Positions 12,459 to 22,252 are shown, counted from the stretch's first letter. The stretch: 64,000 bases of DNA from Corynebacterium stationis (GCF_001941345.1 NZ_CP009251.1:1-64000), one strand, 5' to 3'. A program made the numbers and translations. Notes: a model not told the origin generated them from the sequence alone.

Positions 12459-12818
12459 ATGGCACGACGAAATGTTTCGCTGAAGCGAATCACACCGCTA
12501 TCGGCGTTTCGCGTCGGTTTGGCCATGTCACTAGTGGGTCTAGTGGCCTGGTTGATAGCAGTAGTGCTGCTGTACTTTGGCATGAGCCAGTTCGGGATTT
12601 GGGAGTCAATGAATTCTCTCATCTTCGATGTCGGTGGATCGCAGAAGATTACTTTCGGCATGGTCTTCGCCATCTGCGCGCTGATCGGCGTGGTGGTGGC
12701 CATTTTCAACACCATTTTGGCGCCGCTGTTGGCAGTTATCTACAACTCCATCGTCGATCTTTTCGGTGGGCTAGATCTTGGCCTGCAGGACGCTAACAAG
12801 TCCACGAAGTCCAAATAG
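12459..12818 (+). CDS. DUF3566 small membrane protein
   Basis: This 119-residue protein has a basic N-terminus and two predicted membrane segments, near residues 25-50 and 66-95. The DUF3566 family is conserved directly downstream of gyrA in mycobacteria (Rv0007 type) and corynebacteria. Its function is not established; the location beside gyrA and the division-region genes of relatives has prompted envelope or cell-division ideas. The 5-base gap to gyrA indicates co-transcription. Confidence 0.85.
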   Translation: MARRNVSLKRITPLSAFRVGLAMSLVGLVAWLIAVVLLYFGMSQFGIWESMNSLIFDVGGSQKITFGMVFAICALIGVVVAIFNTILAPLLAVIYNSIVDLFGGLDLGLQDANKSTKSK

Positions 12819-12839
12819 TTAAACCTGTTTAGACCTTGA

Positions 12840-12890
12840 AGCTCGAAGGCCCCACATCAGCATTTATGTGCGATGTGGGGCCTTCGAGCT
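12840..12890. terminator. Long perfect hairpin after gyrA operon
   Basis: The arms at 12840-12858 and 12872-12890 are perfectly complementary over 19 bp with a 13-base loop. No long T-run follows. It probably ends the gyrA-DUF3566 transcript, though a structure this long could also act in RNA processing. Confidence 0.75.
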
Positions 12891-12979
12891 TGTCGATGTC
12901 TCCTTGCATCCAATCTTTGAGCAACCAGCGAAAACTGCAATCTTAAATCGAGGTTAAAAACCTTGTTTAAGCTGGCGAT

Positions 12980-13008
12980 TTGTTCTTCTTCGAACCCGCT
13001 TGTATAGT
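12980..13008 (+). promoter_or_regulatory. Promoter for the tRNA-Ile/tRNA-Ala pair
   Basis: A TTGTTC -35 box (12980-12985), a 17-base spacer and a TATAGT -10 box (13003-13008) precede the first tRNA by 20 bases. This is a good match to a strong housekeeping promoter, as expected for stable RNA genes. Confidence 0.75.
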
Positions 13009-13027
13009 TACTACTCGTTCCGCTTAA

Positions 13028-13104
13028 GGGCCTATAGCTCAGTCGGTTAGAGCGCATCGCTGATAACGATGAGGTCGCAAGTTCGATTCTTGCTAGGCCC
13101 ACCA
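13028..13104 (+). tRNA. tRNA-Ile (anticodon GAT)
   Basis: The sequence folds into a full cloverleaf. The acceptor stem pairs GGGCCTA with TAGGCCC, the D arm contains AGCTCAGTCGGTTAGAGC, the anticodon GAT is at 13062-13064, and the T arm contains GTTCGATTC. The CCA end is encoded (13102-13104). Confidence 0.97.
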
Positions 13105-13114
13105 ACGGAACGAT

Positions 13115-13187
13115 GGGGCATTAGCTCAATTGGTAGAGCACCTGCTTTGCAAGCAGGAGGTCAGGAGTTCGATTCTCCTATGCTCCA
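13115..13187 (+). tRNA. tRNA-Ala (anticodon TGC), copy 1
   Basis: A 73-base cloverleaf with acceptor GGGGCAT/ATGCTCC, the anticodon TGC at 13148-13150 and a T arm containing GTTCGATTC. It lies 10 bases after tRNA-Ile and shares its promoter. The same gene, identical over its whole length, recurs at 22924-22996. Confidence 0.97.
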
Positions 13188-13193
13188 CAGTTT

Positions 13194-13228
13194 AAAGGCT
13201 TGGTAGATTTTCTACCAAGCCTTTCGTG
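13194..13228 (+). terminator. Terminator of the tRNA operon
   Basis: A 14-bp perfect stem (13194-13207 and 13211-13224) with a 3-base loop. The stem sequence (AAGGCTTGGTAGA) is the same as that of the terminator after the second tRNA-Ala. Confidence 0.85.
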
Positions 13229-13279
13229 GTTTCTGCGACCTTTTTAGGCTAACGCCAGTTTTTAACTGATCAGGGTCTT

Positions 13280-14241
13280 GAGGGAGATGCCCTCAGCTTT
13301 GTCTCCAGCTACGGGCTTAGACACACCACGAAATGATCTTTCGCAGGAACGAGCCGTTGATAGGCACCGCTATGAGCTTGTCGATGACAACACCATCCGC
13401 GTATTCTTTCCGCAGGTTCGAAGAGCTGTTTTGGAACTCGCGCGGTGGCGGAAGAAACCGATGAAGCCGTTGAAATCGCGGTTATTGAAGGAAGGTTCCA
13501 TGGCGCACCGGATGTGTGCACGCTCATCGCAAGGCAAGCATCAATTTTGGTGGAGACCTCGCAACCGGTCGAGGTTCGTGAGGTTATTCCTCTTGCCGAT
13601 CCGGAACTGAACTAAGAAGAAGACTGTAAAGTCATCTTCTTTAGTAGCGTCACAGTAATGCGAGATTTAACTGCCAGAGCTATAGCCGGGTGCCTAGTGG
13701 AAACTGACATTGATCCAAGCTTTGATCGACAGCTATGGGACGTTGAGTGGCTTCAGTCTTATTCGAAGTTGAGCTCGCCTTTAATCTGACGCTTGATTTC
13801 AAAGAATTTCGGAACACCCACGCCAGTACCGGTTCCAGCAAGAGCCTGGTGAGTGGATTCGGTTGAATACGCCAAGGCTGGGGAAGGAGGATAGATTCGC
13901 GCTTTCTTATGACTCCTACCGCAGCGCTGCTTATCTGGACGAGCCTAAGCTGGAATGTGTCCGAATCAGCATTTGGGCATGGAGATTGCAGTAATCGGTA
14001 CCGCGGCCGCGAGGTCTTGGAGCAGGGCTTAGCGGGGGCAGGAGGCATCGGGTACCTGTCGATTACTACCGTGCCGAGGTCTTGTAAGAAGAAGACCTGG
14101 TCGAAGGAAAAGTGCGATTCTTGATTGCGCGCTCGGCACAGTGGATGGAATTCGCATTGAATCCAGCTGCGGTGGAAGAACGTGAGGATGAATCGGTTGC
14201 CGCTGCCGAGCCAGCCAATCGCACGACTGCGGGACCGTAAC
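13280..14241 (+). pseudogene. Decayed coding region, multiple frameshifts
   Basis: No intact gene spans this 1-kb stretch, yet protein-like fragments on the plus strand follow each other in changing frames. Examples are HRYELVDDNTIRVFFPQVRR (13362-13421), an AVAEETDEAVEIAVIEG-type segment ending at a stop at 13614, an ETDIDPSFDRQLWDVEWL segment near 13700, a YRFQQEPGEWIRLNTPRLGK segment near 13830-13900 that runs to a stop near 13995, and a RFLIARSAQWMEFALNPA segment ending at 14239-14241. They look like one or two genes broken by several indels. I cannot name the original family. Confidence 0.65.
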
Positions 14242-14302
14242 CCCTCCGCTTGCCGGAACTTACACGTTTGGTGCGAACCGCGCGCGGCGATAACCTCAAT
14301 TT

Positions 14303-15091
14303 ATGGCACGCACGTTGTGGGCAGTAAGCGATCTGCACGTTACCTTCGAGGAGAATCAGGCGGCTGTTGATAGGCTGGCTCCCCGCGATCCCGGTGATTG
14401 GTTGATCGTGGCTGGCGATGTCGCCGAACGCATCCCGCAGGTTGTGCAGGCGTTAAAACCGTTGACCAAGCGTTTCGCCAAGGTGATTTGGGTGCCGGGC
14501 AATCATGAGCTGTTTAACCGTTCGACAGAACGCATCCGCGGCAAGGCGCGCTACCGCGCCCTGGTGGGGGAGCTACGCGCGATTGGCGTGGTGACCCCGG
14601 AAGATCCGTACCCGGTATTCGGGAATGTAACCATCTGCCCGCTGTTTACGCTCTATGACTACAGTTTTCGCCCGCTGGGGCTGACAGCAAAGCAGGCAGT
14701 GGCGAGAGCAAAGATAAAGCTTGACGATGAGCTTGCGATCGCGCCTTACGTAGACATCGAAAAGTGGTGCGCCGAGCGGGTTGAATACTCCGAAGACCGA
14801 CTGAATACAGTGCGCGGGCAAACCATTTTGATCAACCACTGGCCGCTGGTGGTGGAACCGACGCATCGGTTGCGGGAGCCGGATATTGCTTTGTGGTGCG
14901 GGACCACGGCGACTAGGGATTGGGCGGTGAAATACCATGCGCAGTTGGCCATCCACGGTCACCTACACATTCCGGCGGAAACGCGCGTGGATGGAATAAG
15001 CCACATCGATGTTTCACTGGGTTATCCCTTTGAAAAGCATCCGCCGCATGCTCGTCGCCGCTGGCCACTGGAGGTTATGCGGGTGTCGTAG
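14303..15091 (+). CDS. Metallophosphoesterase family protein
   Basis: This 262-residue protein has the calcineurin-type phosphoesterase motifs in order: SDLH (Asp10, His12), AGDVAE (Asp39), GNHE (residues 66-69), a later NHW and GHLH near the C-terminus. These bind two metal ions and hydrolyse phosphoesters; the substrate cannot be read from sequence. There is no signal peptide, so it is cytoplasmic. TAACCT at 14291-14296 ends 6 bases before the ATG and no ribosome site is visible, which suggests a leaderless mRNA. The NUDIX gene follows after 30 bases. Confidence 0.85.
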   Translation: MARTLWAVSDLHVTFEENQAAVDRLAPRDPGDWLIVAGDVAERIPQVVQALKPLTKRFAKVIWVPGNHELFNRSTERIRGKARYRALVGELRAIGVVTPEDPYPVFGNVTICPLFTLYDYSFRPLGLTAKQAVARAKIKLDDELAIAPYVDIEKWCAERVEYSEDRLNTVRGQTILINHWPLVVEPTHRLREPDIALWCGTTATRDWAVKYHAQLAIHGHLHIPAETRVDGISHIDVSLGYPFEKHPPHARRRWPLEVMRVS

Positions 15092-15121
15092 AAATTCCAG
15101 AAGGAGCGTAACCTCAAAGCC

Positions 15122-15529
15122 ATGATTGAGCCTCTGATTCATGTCAGCGCGGTTGTTTTTCGCGACGTAAATGACAAAGTTTTAACCGTGCGCAAGCGCG
15201 GGACGGAGAAATTCATGTTTCCAGGTGGCAAACCAGAGCTGGGGGAGAGCGCTTTGGACACAGCGATTCGCGAAGTTAAGGAAGAAATTGGTATCGGTTT
15301 AGAAGCTAAGCAGCTAACCCAGATAGGGGTCTTTGAGGCCCCCGCTGCCAATGAAGCAAAACACACAGTGGTTGCCACGGTGTTTACTTACGACGGCGAT
15401 ACAATTGAACCGCAAATGGCTGCTGAGATTGCGGAACTATCCTGGGTATCGCCGGATCAGCCTGATGTTGTGCTTGCGCCTTTGCTCGCTGATTTTGTCT
15501 TTCCCGCCATTAATTCCAAGGTGTCTTGA
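15122..15529 (+). CDS. NUDIX hydrolase
   Basis: This 135-residue protein contains a complete NUDIX box, Gly36-x5-Glu42-x7-Arg50-Glu51-Val-x-Glu54-Glu55-x-Gly57-Ile. Family members hydrolyse nucleoside diphosphates linked to another moiety, such as oxidised nucleotides, ADP-ribose or NADH; this one resembles the MutT-like type but its substrate is not determinable. It lies 30 bases after the metallophosphoesterase on the same strand, with an AAGGAG ribosome site, so the two phosphohydrolases may form an operon. Confidence 0.9.
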   Translation: MIEPLIHVSAVVFRDVNDKVLTVRKRGTEKFMFPGGKPELGESALDTAIREVKEEIGIGLEAKQLTQIGVFEAPAANEAKHTVVATVFTYDGDTIEPQMAAEIAELSWVSPDQPDVVLAPLLADFVFPAINSKVS

Positions 15530-15687
15530 CGGCACTCTTATCTCCGAACACGCGAAGCCTAGTGTCTCCACAAAGGGGTTGGAGAGCTAGTGGTAGTTTT
15601 TCTATCAAATAGTAGGTACGTGCGAGAGCGCGCAGTGACGCTCTACCATTTAAGCTCCTACTTTCCCATTAGCAAGACAGGTAGATT

Positions 15688-17118
15688 ATGGCATCTTATG
15701 ATCCCGGGCATTCACAGGTTAAAAATACAGGAGTAGAACTCGACTCTCACGTGGAGTCAGACCATCTCCAACGCGGTCTTAGCAACCGACATATCCAGTT
15801 GATTGCCATTGGCGGTGCTATCGGCACCGGACTATTTATGGGATCGGGCAAAACCATCTCCCTTGCTGGTCCTTCCGTAATCTTGGTGTATGGCATCATC
15901 GGTTTTATGCTCTTCTTCGTCATGCGGGCGATGGGTGAGCTTTTGCTCTCGAACCTCAACTACAAGTCATTGCGTGATGCCGTCTCGGACATCCTCGGGC
16001 CTACCGCTGGTTTCGTATGCGGCTGGACCTACTGGTTCTGCTGGATTGTCACAGGTATGGCTGATGTCGTGGCTATTACCGGCTACACCCAATACTGGTG
16101 GCCAGGTATCGCGCTGTGGATACCTGGAGCATTGACGATTTTATTACTGCTCGGGTTAAATCTCGTGGCAGTCCGCCTCTTTGGTGAGTTGGAATTTTGG
16201 TTCGCAATCATCAAGCTGGTGGCTATTACCGCGCTCATCCTCGTCGGCGCGGTGATGGTTATTTCGCGCTTCCAGTCCCCAGATGGGGATATCGCCGCGG
16301 TTTCAAATCTGATCGACCATGGCGGCTTCTTCCCGAACGGAATCACGGGCTTCCTCGCCGGATTCCAGATTGCTATCTTCGCCTTCGTCGGCGTGGAGCT
16401 CGCCGGTACCGCTGCCGCAGAAACCAAAGACCCAGAAAAGAATCTTCCTCGCGCGATTAACTCGATTCCTATTCGTATCGTCGTGTTCTACATCCTGGCT
16501 CTTGCGGTCATCATGATGGTTACCCCATGGGACAAGGTCCACAGTGACTCCAGCCCATTTGTGCAGATGTTTGCCCTGGCTGGATTGCCGGCGGCAGCAG
16601 CCATCATTAACTTCGTGGTGCTTACCTCTGCCGCATCGTCGGCGAACAGTGGTATTTTCTCCACCTCACGCATGCTCTTTGGTCTGGCGCGCGAAGGCCA
16701 AGCACCTAAGCGTTGGGGCATCTTGTCCCGTAACCAAGTTCCAGCCCGCGGCCTGCTGTTCTCAGTAGCGTGCCTGGTCCCGAGCCTGGCAATCTTGTAC
16801 GCCGGCGCCAGCGTCATTGACGCCTTTACGCTGATTACCACCGTGTCTTCTGTGCTGTTCATGGTGGTGTGGAGCCTGATCCTCGCAGCGTACCTTGTCT
16901 TCCGCCGCAAGTTCCCAGAACGCCATGCAGCATCCAACTTCAAGGTCCCAGGTGGGGCGTTTATGTGCTGGGTTGTTCTCGCTTTCTTCGCGTTTATGGT
17001 CGTTGTACTGACCTTTGAAAATGACACTCGGTCCGCTTTGATGGTCACCCCAATCTGGTTCGTGATCCTCTTGGCCGGCTGGTTCATCTCCGGCGGAGTC
17101 AAGCGCGCTAGGAGGTGA
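15688..17118 (+). CDS. cycA: APC-family amino acid permease, CycA-like
   Basis: This 476-residue protein of about twelve membrane segments has the amino acid permease start HIQLIAIGGAIGTGLFMGSG near residues 35-54 and the AFVGVELAGTAAAETKDP consensus near residue 233. It most resembles the CycA-type D-serine/D-alanine/glycine transporters. E. coli CycA also takes up beta-alanine, the substrate of PanC, whose gene lies convergently 59 bases downstream; that link is inference only. A CAGGTAG ribosome-like sequence precedes the ATG. Confidence 0.85.
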   Translation: MASYDPGHSQVKNTGVELDSHVESDHLQRGLSNRHIQLIAIGGAIGTGLFMGSGKTISLAGPSVILVYGIIGFMLFFVMRAMGELLLSNLNYKSLRDAVSDILGPTAGFVCGWTYWFCWIVTGMADVVAITGYTQYWWPGIALWIPGALTILLLLGLNLVAVRLFGELEFWFAIIKLVAITALILVGAVMVISRFQSPDGDIAAVSNLIDHGGFFPNGITGFLAGFQIAIFAFVGVELAGTAAAETKDPEKNLPRAINSIPIRIVVFYILALAVIMMVTPWDKVHSDSSPFVQMFALAGLPAAAAIINFVVLTSAASSANSGIFSTSRMLFGLAREGQAPKRWGILSRNQVPARGLLFSVACLVPSLAILYAGASVIDAFTLITTVSSVLFMVVWSLILAAYLVFRRKFPERHAASNFKVPGGAFMCWVVLAFFAFMVVVLTFENDTRSALMVTPIWFVILLAGWFISGGVKRARR

Positions 17119-17177
17119 GCGCAACAAAGCCCCGCCACAGAAAAACGCGAGGACTTCGTGCATTAAGACGAAATATA

Positions 17178-18032
17178 TTAGATGTCCATGTTGTCTATCA
17201 GACGGGTGTCACCGACGGAGATAGCGCCCAGTGCTAGAGCAGGAGCGGTTGGAGGCCACGCAATCGGTTTGAGCGTCTTAGGGCTGACAACTTCGAGATA
17301 GTCCAGCTCCACGCCAGGGGAGTTGGAAAGCTCGGCGCGAGCTTGCTCGAGATCTATGCGGCGTTCGCGCAGTGCGGTGAGTGCTGTGGGTAAAGCCAAG
17401 GCATTTTGCCGATCAGCGGCGCTGAGGTGCTGGTTGCGGCTGGATTCGGCAAGGCCATCCGCGCCACGAATAATGGGCACCGCGCGGATATCAACGCGCA
17501 GGTCCAGATCGTTGACCATGCGCCTAATGACTGCCAGTTGCTGGGCGTCCTTTTGCCCGAAGTAGGCGCGGTGCGGCCGGACGAGGCTAAACAGCTTTGC
17601 CACCACGGTGGCGACCCCATCAAAGTGCCCGGGGCGGCTGGCGCCTTCCAGCTGTGCACCCATCTCGCCCGTGCGTACCCATATTTCCGGTGTGCCCTGT
17701 GTATACATCTCCTCTACATCGGGTGCGAAGATGATGTCCACGCCGGCAGATTCCAAAAGCTTCGCATCGGCCTCGAGTGTCCGAGGGTAGTTGCGGTAAT
17801 CATCGCAGTCTCCAAGGTCGGCAAATTGCAGCGGATTTACAAAAATACTCGCCACAACCACGTCATCATCCGATGTATTTTTCGAGTCCCTATTGGCTAG
17901 GTCGGTGCGTGCAGCACTGACCAGGCTTAGGTGGCCTTCGTGCAGTGCGCCCATCGTGGGCACCAAAGCGATGTTTTCGTGGACTGAAGAGAGGGCATCG
18001 ATAAGCTCTGCTTTGGTCTTAATCAGTCTCAT
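17178..18032 (-). CDS. panC: Pantothenate synthetase
   Basis: PanC joins pantoate and beta-alanine with ATP to give pantothenate, the precursor of coenzyme A. The 284-residue protein shows the nucleotide-binding [10 protein letters not shown] motif (residues 25-34, His31 and His34), the GQKDAQQ segment and the ESSRNQHLS motif equivalent to KMSKS. Its ATG overlaps the panB reading frame's original stop (ATGA, 18029-18032), so the two genes were translationally coupled. It appears intact. Confidence 0.96.
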   Translation of the reverse strand: MRLIKTKAELIDALSSVHENIALVPTMGALHEGHLSLVSAARTDLANRDSKNTSDDDVVVASIFVNPLQFADLGDCDDYRNYPRTLEADAKLLESAGVDIIFAPDVEEMYTQGTPEIWVRTGEMGAQLEGASRPGHFDGVATVVAKLFSLVRPHRAYFGQKDAQQLAVIRRMVNDLDLRVDIRAVPIIRGADGLAESSRNQHLSAADRQNALALPTALTALRERRIDLEQARAELSNSPGVELDYLEVVSPKTLKPIAWPPTAPALALGAISVGDTRLIDNMDI

Positions 18033-18846
18033 TCGTAGGATTCCTCCGCTGCGGGGAAGCTGCGGGCGGAAACGTCGTCGGCGTAGGTGCGGGCGGCATC
18101 GAGAAGTGATGTGCCTAAATCGGCATACTTGCGTACGAAACGGGCCGTCTTGCCGCGGTTAAGGCCGAAAGCATCCTGCCAGACCAGAATCTGGCCATCG
18201 GTGTCGGGACCTGCGCCAATTCCGATCGTGGCGATGGAAATTTCGCGGGTACCTCCGCTGCGATCTGGGCTGGTACCATCTCCAGCACGACGGCGAAAGC
18301 ACCAGCGGCCTCCACGGCGCGGGCATCGCGGGTGAGCTTATCCGCACCCGAACCGCGGCCTTGAATAACCGGGCCGCCCAGAGCGTGCTCGGATTGTGGG
18401 GTGAACCCGATGTGGCCGCAGACGGGAACGCCGGCATCGACAATCGCGCGAATGGTGTCAGCGCGCTCCACGCCTCCTTCGATCTTGACCGCGTGCGCAC
18501 CGGTTTCTTTCATGATCTGCACCGACGTTGCCACAGCCTGCTGCGGGGAAGCCTCGTAGCTGCCAAAGGGCAGGTCAACGACCACTAGAGCGCGCCGGGC
18601 TGCAAGGGTAACCGCCTTGGCCAGGACAATCATTTCATCCACGGTGATGGACAAAGTGGTGTCACGACCTAAGACCACGTTGGCGGCGGAGTCGCCGACG
18701 AGCAGCATATCGATGCCTGCCTCATCAAAAATGCTTGCTGACAAAGCATCGTAGCTGGTCAGCGCAGAGATCGGGGTGCTGGCGGCTTTTGCTTTAAAAA
18801 AGTGGCGGGTGCGTACCCGCTTTGCAGAAATTCCTGACATGGCCAA
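18029..18846 (-). pseudogene. panB: panB with a one-base frameshift
   Basis: The gene encodes 3-methyl-2-oxobutanoate hydroxymethyltransferase, the first committed step of pantothenate synthesis. The N-terminal 200 residues read well ([42 protein letters not shown]). At about 18247-18249 the frame is lost within a run of C on the coding strand, and the normal end ([21 protein letters not shown] and onward) continues in another frame to a TGA at 18029-18031. The 818-base span is one base short of 273 codons, exactly what a single-base deletion predicts. In the as-read frame the protein stops at 18115 after 243 residues with a foreign tail. Confidence 0.88.
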
Positions 18847-19134
18847 AGTATAACTGCGCTAGAAGGGGTTAGTTTCCAATATAGGGGGAGGAATTTGGGG
18901 GTATATCGCGCCAAGTTGGCGAAGTAGCAGCATGGGCGATGTGTCGGCTAGCGCAACTGCACTCCCAGCAGATTTATAGGCCTAAGTCCGCGGCGTTCGA
19001 TTGCTGCAAAGTGTGTGAAATGTTCTTCGCAATCCCTGCTATCTTTTTGGCCAAAGTGTAGATACTGTGACGCAATCTCTAATACACTGTGATTTTGGTT
19101 AAACTCCCATGACTGACGAGAATGGAGTCTCACT
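18847..19134. other. panB-sucC divergent spacer
   Basis: The 288-base spacer separates divergent panB and sucC. It contains A/T-rich sequence and several TGTGA/TCACA-like half sites (for example near 19066 and 19088), suggestive of cAMP-receptor (GlxR)-type control of sucCD, but no full TGTGA-N6-TCACA palindrome was found. No gene is supported here. Confidence 0.35.
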
Positions 19135-20328
19135 GTGGACCTTTACGAGTACCAAGCTCGTGACTTGTTTGAAAAGCATGACGTACCTGTACTTCGTGGC
19201 ATCACCGCTACCTCGCCTACGCAGGCAGAAGAGGCAGCACAGAAGCTGGGCGCAGGCGTCGTGGTCGTAAAAGCCCAAGTGAAAGTAGGTGGACGGGGTA
19301 AGGCCGGTGGCGTGAAATTAGCCAAGAGTCCGTCCGAAGCAGCAGAAGCTGCTGATGCGATCCTGGGCTTGAAGATCAAGGGTCACACAGTTCGTCGCGT
19401 GATGGTTGCCGAGGGTGCAGACATCGCGGAAGAGTACTATTTTTCCATTCTCTTAGACCGCACCAAGCGCCGCTACCTGGTGATGTTGTCCAAGGAAGGC
19501 GGCGTGGAAATTGAAACCCTCGCCGTGGAACGTCCAGAAGCACTGGTGCGCCGCAGCTTCTCCCCGCTGGATGGCATGACTACCACCTTGGCGCGTGACA
19601 TTGCGACCGAAGCAGGTTTTAGCGAAGCAGAAACCGTCAGTCTGATTCCCGTCTTCAAGAAGCTTTATGACACCTACGTGGAAGAAGACGCAACCTTGGT
19701 AGAGGTCAATCCGTTGGTCAAGACCAGTTCAGGGGACATGGTCGCGCTTGACGGCAAGGTGTCTTTGGATGAAAACGCTGCCTTCCGCCACCCAGACCAT
19801 GCCGAACTGCAAGACCACAGTGCGCAGGACCCTCTAGAGCTGAAGGCTCAGAAGATGGGTCTAAACTACGTCAAGCTTGACGGCTCCGTCGGTGTTATCG
19901 GCAATGGTGCAGGTCTTGTGATGTCCACGCTGGATGTTGTTGCTTATGCCGGTGAGGGTCTTGCGAGTCAGCCCAAGCCAGCAAACTTCCTCGACATCGG
20001 GGGCGGTGCAAATGCGGAAGTCATGGCCGATGGTCTTGAGGTGATCTTGGGCGACGCGCAGGTCAAGTCCGTCTTTGTCAACGTCTTCGGCGGCATCACC
20101 GCCTGCGATGAGGTTGCTAAGGGCATCGTTCAGGCATTCCGCATCCTGGAATCCGAAGGTATTGAGCCGAAGCCACTGGTTGTGCGCCTTGACGGCAACA
20201 ATGCTGAACTGGGCCGTTCTATTTTGGAAGAGGCCAACCTGCCGAAGCTTCAGCAGGTTGGGACCATGGACGAAGCCGCCCGCACCGCAGCTGAACTTGC
20301 TGATTCCGCCATAACCGTCAACGCCTAA
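19135..20328 (+). CDS. sucC: Succinyl-CoA ligase beta subunit
   Basis: This 397-residue subunit has an N-terminal ATP-grasp domain ([37 protein letters not shown]) and a C-terminal CoA-ligase domain ([25 protein letters not shown]). With SucD it interconverts succinyl-CoA and succinate with nucleotide triphosphate formation in the citric acid cycle. The start is GTG at 19135. sucD begins 24 bases after its stop. Confidence 0.97.
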   Translation: MDLYEYQARDLFEKHDVPVLRGITATSPTQAEEAAQKLGAGVVVVKAQVKVGGRGKAGGVKLAKSPSEAAEAADAILGLKIKGHTVRRVMVAEGADIAEEYYFSILLDRTKRRYLVMLSKEGGVEIETLAVERPEALVRRSFSPLDGMTTTLARDIATEAGFSEAETVSLIPVFKKLYDTYVEEDATLVEVNPLVKTSSGDMVALDGKVSLDENAAFRHPDHAELQDHSAQDPLELKAQKMGLNYVKLDGSVGVIGNGAGLVMSTLDVVAYAGEGLASQPKPANFLDIGGGANAEVMADGLEVILGDAQVKSVFVNVFGGITACDEVAKGIVQAFRILESEGIEPKPLVVRLDGNNAELGRSILEEANLPKLQQVGTMDEAARTAAELADSAITVNA

Positions 20329-20352
20329 AGACTTAAAGGACGACAATTTCTC

Positions 20353-21261
20353 ATGGCTATTTTTCTCGACTCTGATTCCAAGATTATCGTTCAGGGCATG
20401 ACCGGTTCCGAGGGCATGAAGCACACCCAGCGCATGCTCGGTTCAGGTTCCAATATTGTTGGCGGCGTTAACCCCAAAAAGGCGGGGGAGACCATATCTT
20501 TTGAAACCCGTGAAAATATCCCGGTCTTCGGTACTGTGCGCGAAGCAATTCAGGCAACTGGCGCCAACGTCACCGTCATCTTTGTTCCTGCCAAGTTCAC
20601 CAAGTCTGCTGTGGAAGAGGCTATCTACGCCCACATTCCACTTGCTGTTGTAATTACGGAAGGTGTTCCAGTGAAGGACACCGCCGAATTCTTTGCGCTG
20701 GCTAAGGAGTCCAACACCCGCATCATTGGCCCGAACTGCCCAGGGCTTATCACTCCAGGTCAGTCTAATGCGGGAATTATCCCGGCGGAGACTGCGCCAG
20801 AGCCAGGTTCCATCGGCCTGGTATCCAAATCCGGCACGTTGACCTATCAAATGATGTACGAGCTGTCTGACATCGGATTTTCCACCTGCGTTGGTATCGG
20901 CGGTGATCCAATCATTGGTACCACTCACATTGCTGCGATTGAACAATTCCAGCGGGATCCTGACACCAAGGCAATCATGATGATTGGCGAGATCGGCGGC
21001 GATGCTGAGGAGTACGCAGCCAACTACATCGCGGAGTATGTGACCAAGCCAGTCGTTGCGTACATCGCCGGATTTACCGCGCCAGAAGGAAAGACCATGG
21101 GCCATGCTGGCGCTATCGTCTCCGGCTCCTCCGGAACCGCGGAAGGTAAGAAGCGTGCACTCGAGGCCGCTGGCGTGCGTGTTGGGAAAACTCCATCGCA
21201 AGCTGCGCAATTGATGCGTGAGGCACTTGCGGCGGCAGAAGCAAAGCCGGCACGCGTATAG
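20353..21261 (+). CDS. sucD: Succinyl-CoA ligase alpha subunit
   Basis: This 302-residue CoA-binding subunit begins with a Rossmann-type domain ([28 protein letters not shown]). It carries the active-site histidine that becomes phosphorylated ([12 protein letters not shown], near residue 250) and the NCPGLITP segment. An AAAGGACGA ribosome site precedes the ATG. It forms a two-gene operon with sucC that ends at a hairpin. Confidence 0.97.
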   Translation: MAIFLDSDSKIIVQGMTGSEGMKHTQRMLGSGSNIVGGVNPKKAGETISFETRENIPVFGTVREAIQATGANVTVIFVPAKFTKSAVEEAIYAHIPLAVVITEGVPVKDTAEFFALAKESNTRIIGPNCPGLITPGQSNAGIIPAETAPEPGSIGLVSKSGTLTYQMMYELSDIGFSTCVGIGGDPIIGTTHIAAIEQFQRDPDTKAIMMIGEIGGDAEEYAANYIAEYVTKPVVAYIAGFTAPEGKTMGHAGAIVSGSSGTAEGKKRALEAAGVRVGKTPSQAAQLMREALAAAEAKPARV

Positions 21262-21283
21262 ACGCACACGCTTTACGATGTCG

Positions 21284-21330
21284 AAGGGTGGATGCCGATC
21301 AAGAAAGACCGGTACCCACCCTTTGTTCTT
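21284..21330 (+). terminator. Terminator after sucCD
   Basis: Arms AAGGGTGG (21284-21291) and CCACCCTT (21316-21323), with partial inner pairing of GCCGATC with GACCGGT, are followed by a T-rich tail. It lies between the convergent sucD and dioxygenase genes and could serve both. Confidence 0.7.
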
Positions 21331-21336
21331 TTATTC

Positions 21337-22206
21337 TTAGTAGACCTCGATAGAGCGAATGTGGTTGCCCAATCCCACGCGGTTAAAGACGGTGCGCGCG
21401 GTGGTGGGGTCATTAGCTGCACCCATGGTTAATAGCAGTGGTACGAAGTGGTCTGCAGTCGGGTGCGCGATACGCGCGCCCGGGCCCTTGTTAAGGTAAT
21501 CGCGCAGTGAGTCGACATCGCCACGCGCGATAGTTTCACCTGCCCAGTCATCAAAGGCCTGCACGTGCGGTTGTAGCGAAGGATCGCGCATCACCGCGAA
21601 GCTGTGAGTCATATAGCCAGAGCCAATGACCAGGATGCCTTCTTCACGCAGGCTGCGCAGCTTATTGCCCAGCTCCTGTAGGTCGGATGGGTTCATTGAG
21701 GGCATGGATACTTGGATTACTGGCACGTCACCGGCAGGGTACATCGCCATCATTGGGATGAATGCGCCGTGGTCTAGGCCGCGGTCGGTGAATTGGTGAA
21801 CAGGGGAGTAGCCCAACAGTCCGGCTACACGCTTGGCCAACTCGGTGGCATCGGGAGTTTCATATTTCAAGGTGTAGTAGCGCGGGTGGAAGCCACCAAA
21901 GTCGTAGTACAACGGGGTGCCGGCTTCCGATGCAGAAATTGCTACCGGAGCATTTTCCCAGTGTGCTGAAATGATGACGACAGCGTGGGGCTTTGGCAAA
22001 GACTGTGACCATTTGTAGAGGTATCCCAACCATTCGGCATCATCCAAGGTGGGTGGTGCGCCGTGGCTGACGAAAAGTGCCGGCAACGGTCCATCGCTGG
22101 GCTCCCAATGTCGATGCTCATGCGCACGAGGGATGGCAAAAGCGCGCAGGTCATCCAACGCACCAGCGGGACGGACTTGAGTACGAGGATCGGGAAGGAC
22201 GGACAT
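21337..22206 (-). CDS. DODA-type extradiol ring-opening dioxygenase
   Basis: The 289-residue protein belongs to the LigB-like extradiol dioxygenases of the 4,5-DOPA dioxygenase (YgiD) type. It has LFVSHGAPPTLDD (His48), SAHWEN and LDHGAFIPM motifs that supply the metal-binding histidines. Such enzymes open catechol-type rings with oxygen; the natural substrate here is unknown. The ATG at 22206 is preferred over an upstream TTG at 22221 because an AGGAG ribosome site sits 6 bases before it. It is divergent from a MarR regulator with a shared palindrome between them. Confidence 0.88.
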   Translation of the reverse strand: MSVLPDPRTQVRPAGALDDLRAFAIPRAHEHRHWEPSDGPLPALFVSHGAPPTLDDAEWLGYLYKWSQSLPKPHAVVIISAHWENAPVAISASEAGTPLYYDFGGFHPRYYTLKYETPDATELAKRVAGLLGYSPVHQFTDRGLDHGAFIPMMAMYPAGDVPVIQVSMPSMNPSDLQELGNKLRSLREEGILVIGSGYMTHSFAVMRDPSLQPHVQAFDDWAGETIARGDVDSLRDYLNKGPGARIAHPTADHFVPLLLTMGAANDPTTARTVFNRVGLGNHIRSIEVY

Positions 22207-22252
22207 TATCTCTCCTAGCAATTACTTAAAGGTTTAACCAAAATTTAGCATG

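Noticed and set aside
12857..13105. Minus-strand open frame with MVGLARIELATSSLSAMRSN, resembling many annotated hypothetical proteins.
   Set aside because: It is antisense to the tRNA-Ile gene and its terminator region. This peptide pattern is a well-known artefact of tRNA complements.
18948..19133. A 61-codon minus-strand frame upstream of sucC.
   Set aside because: It overlaps the sucC promoter region, has no ribosome site and no recognisable features.
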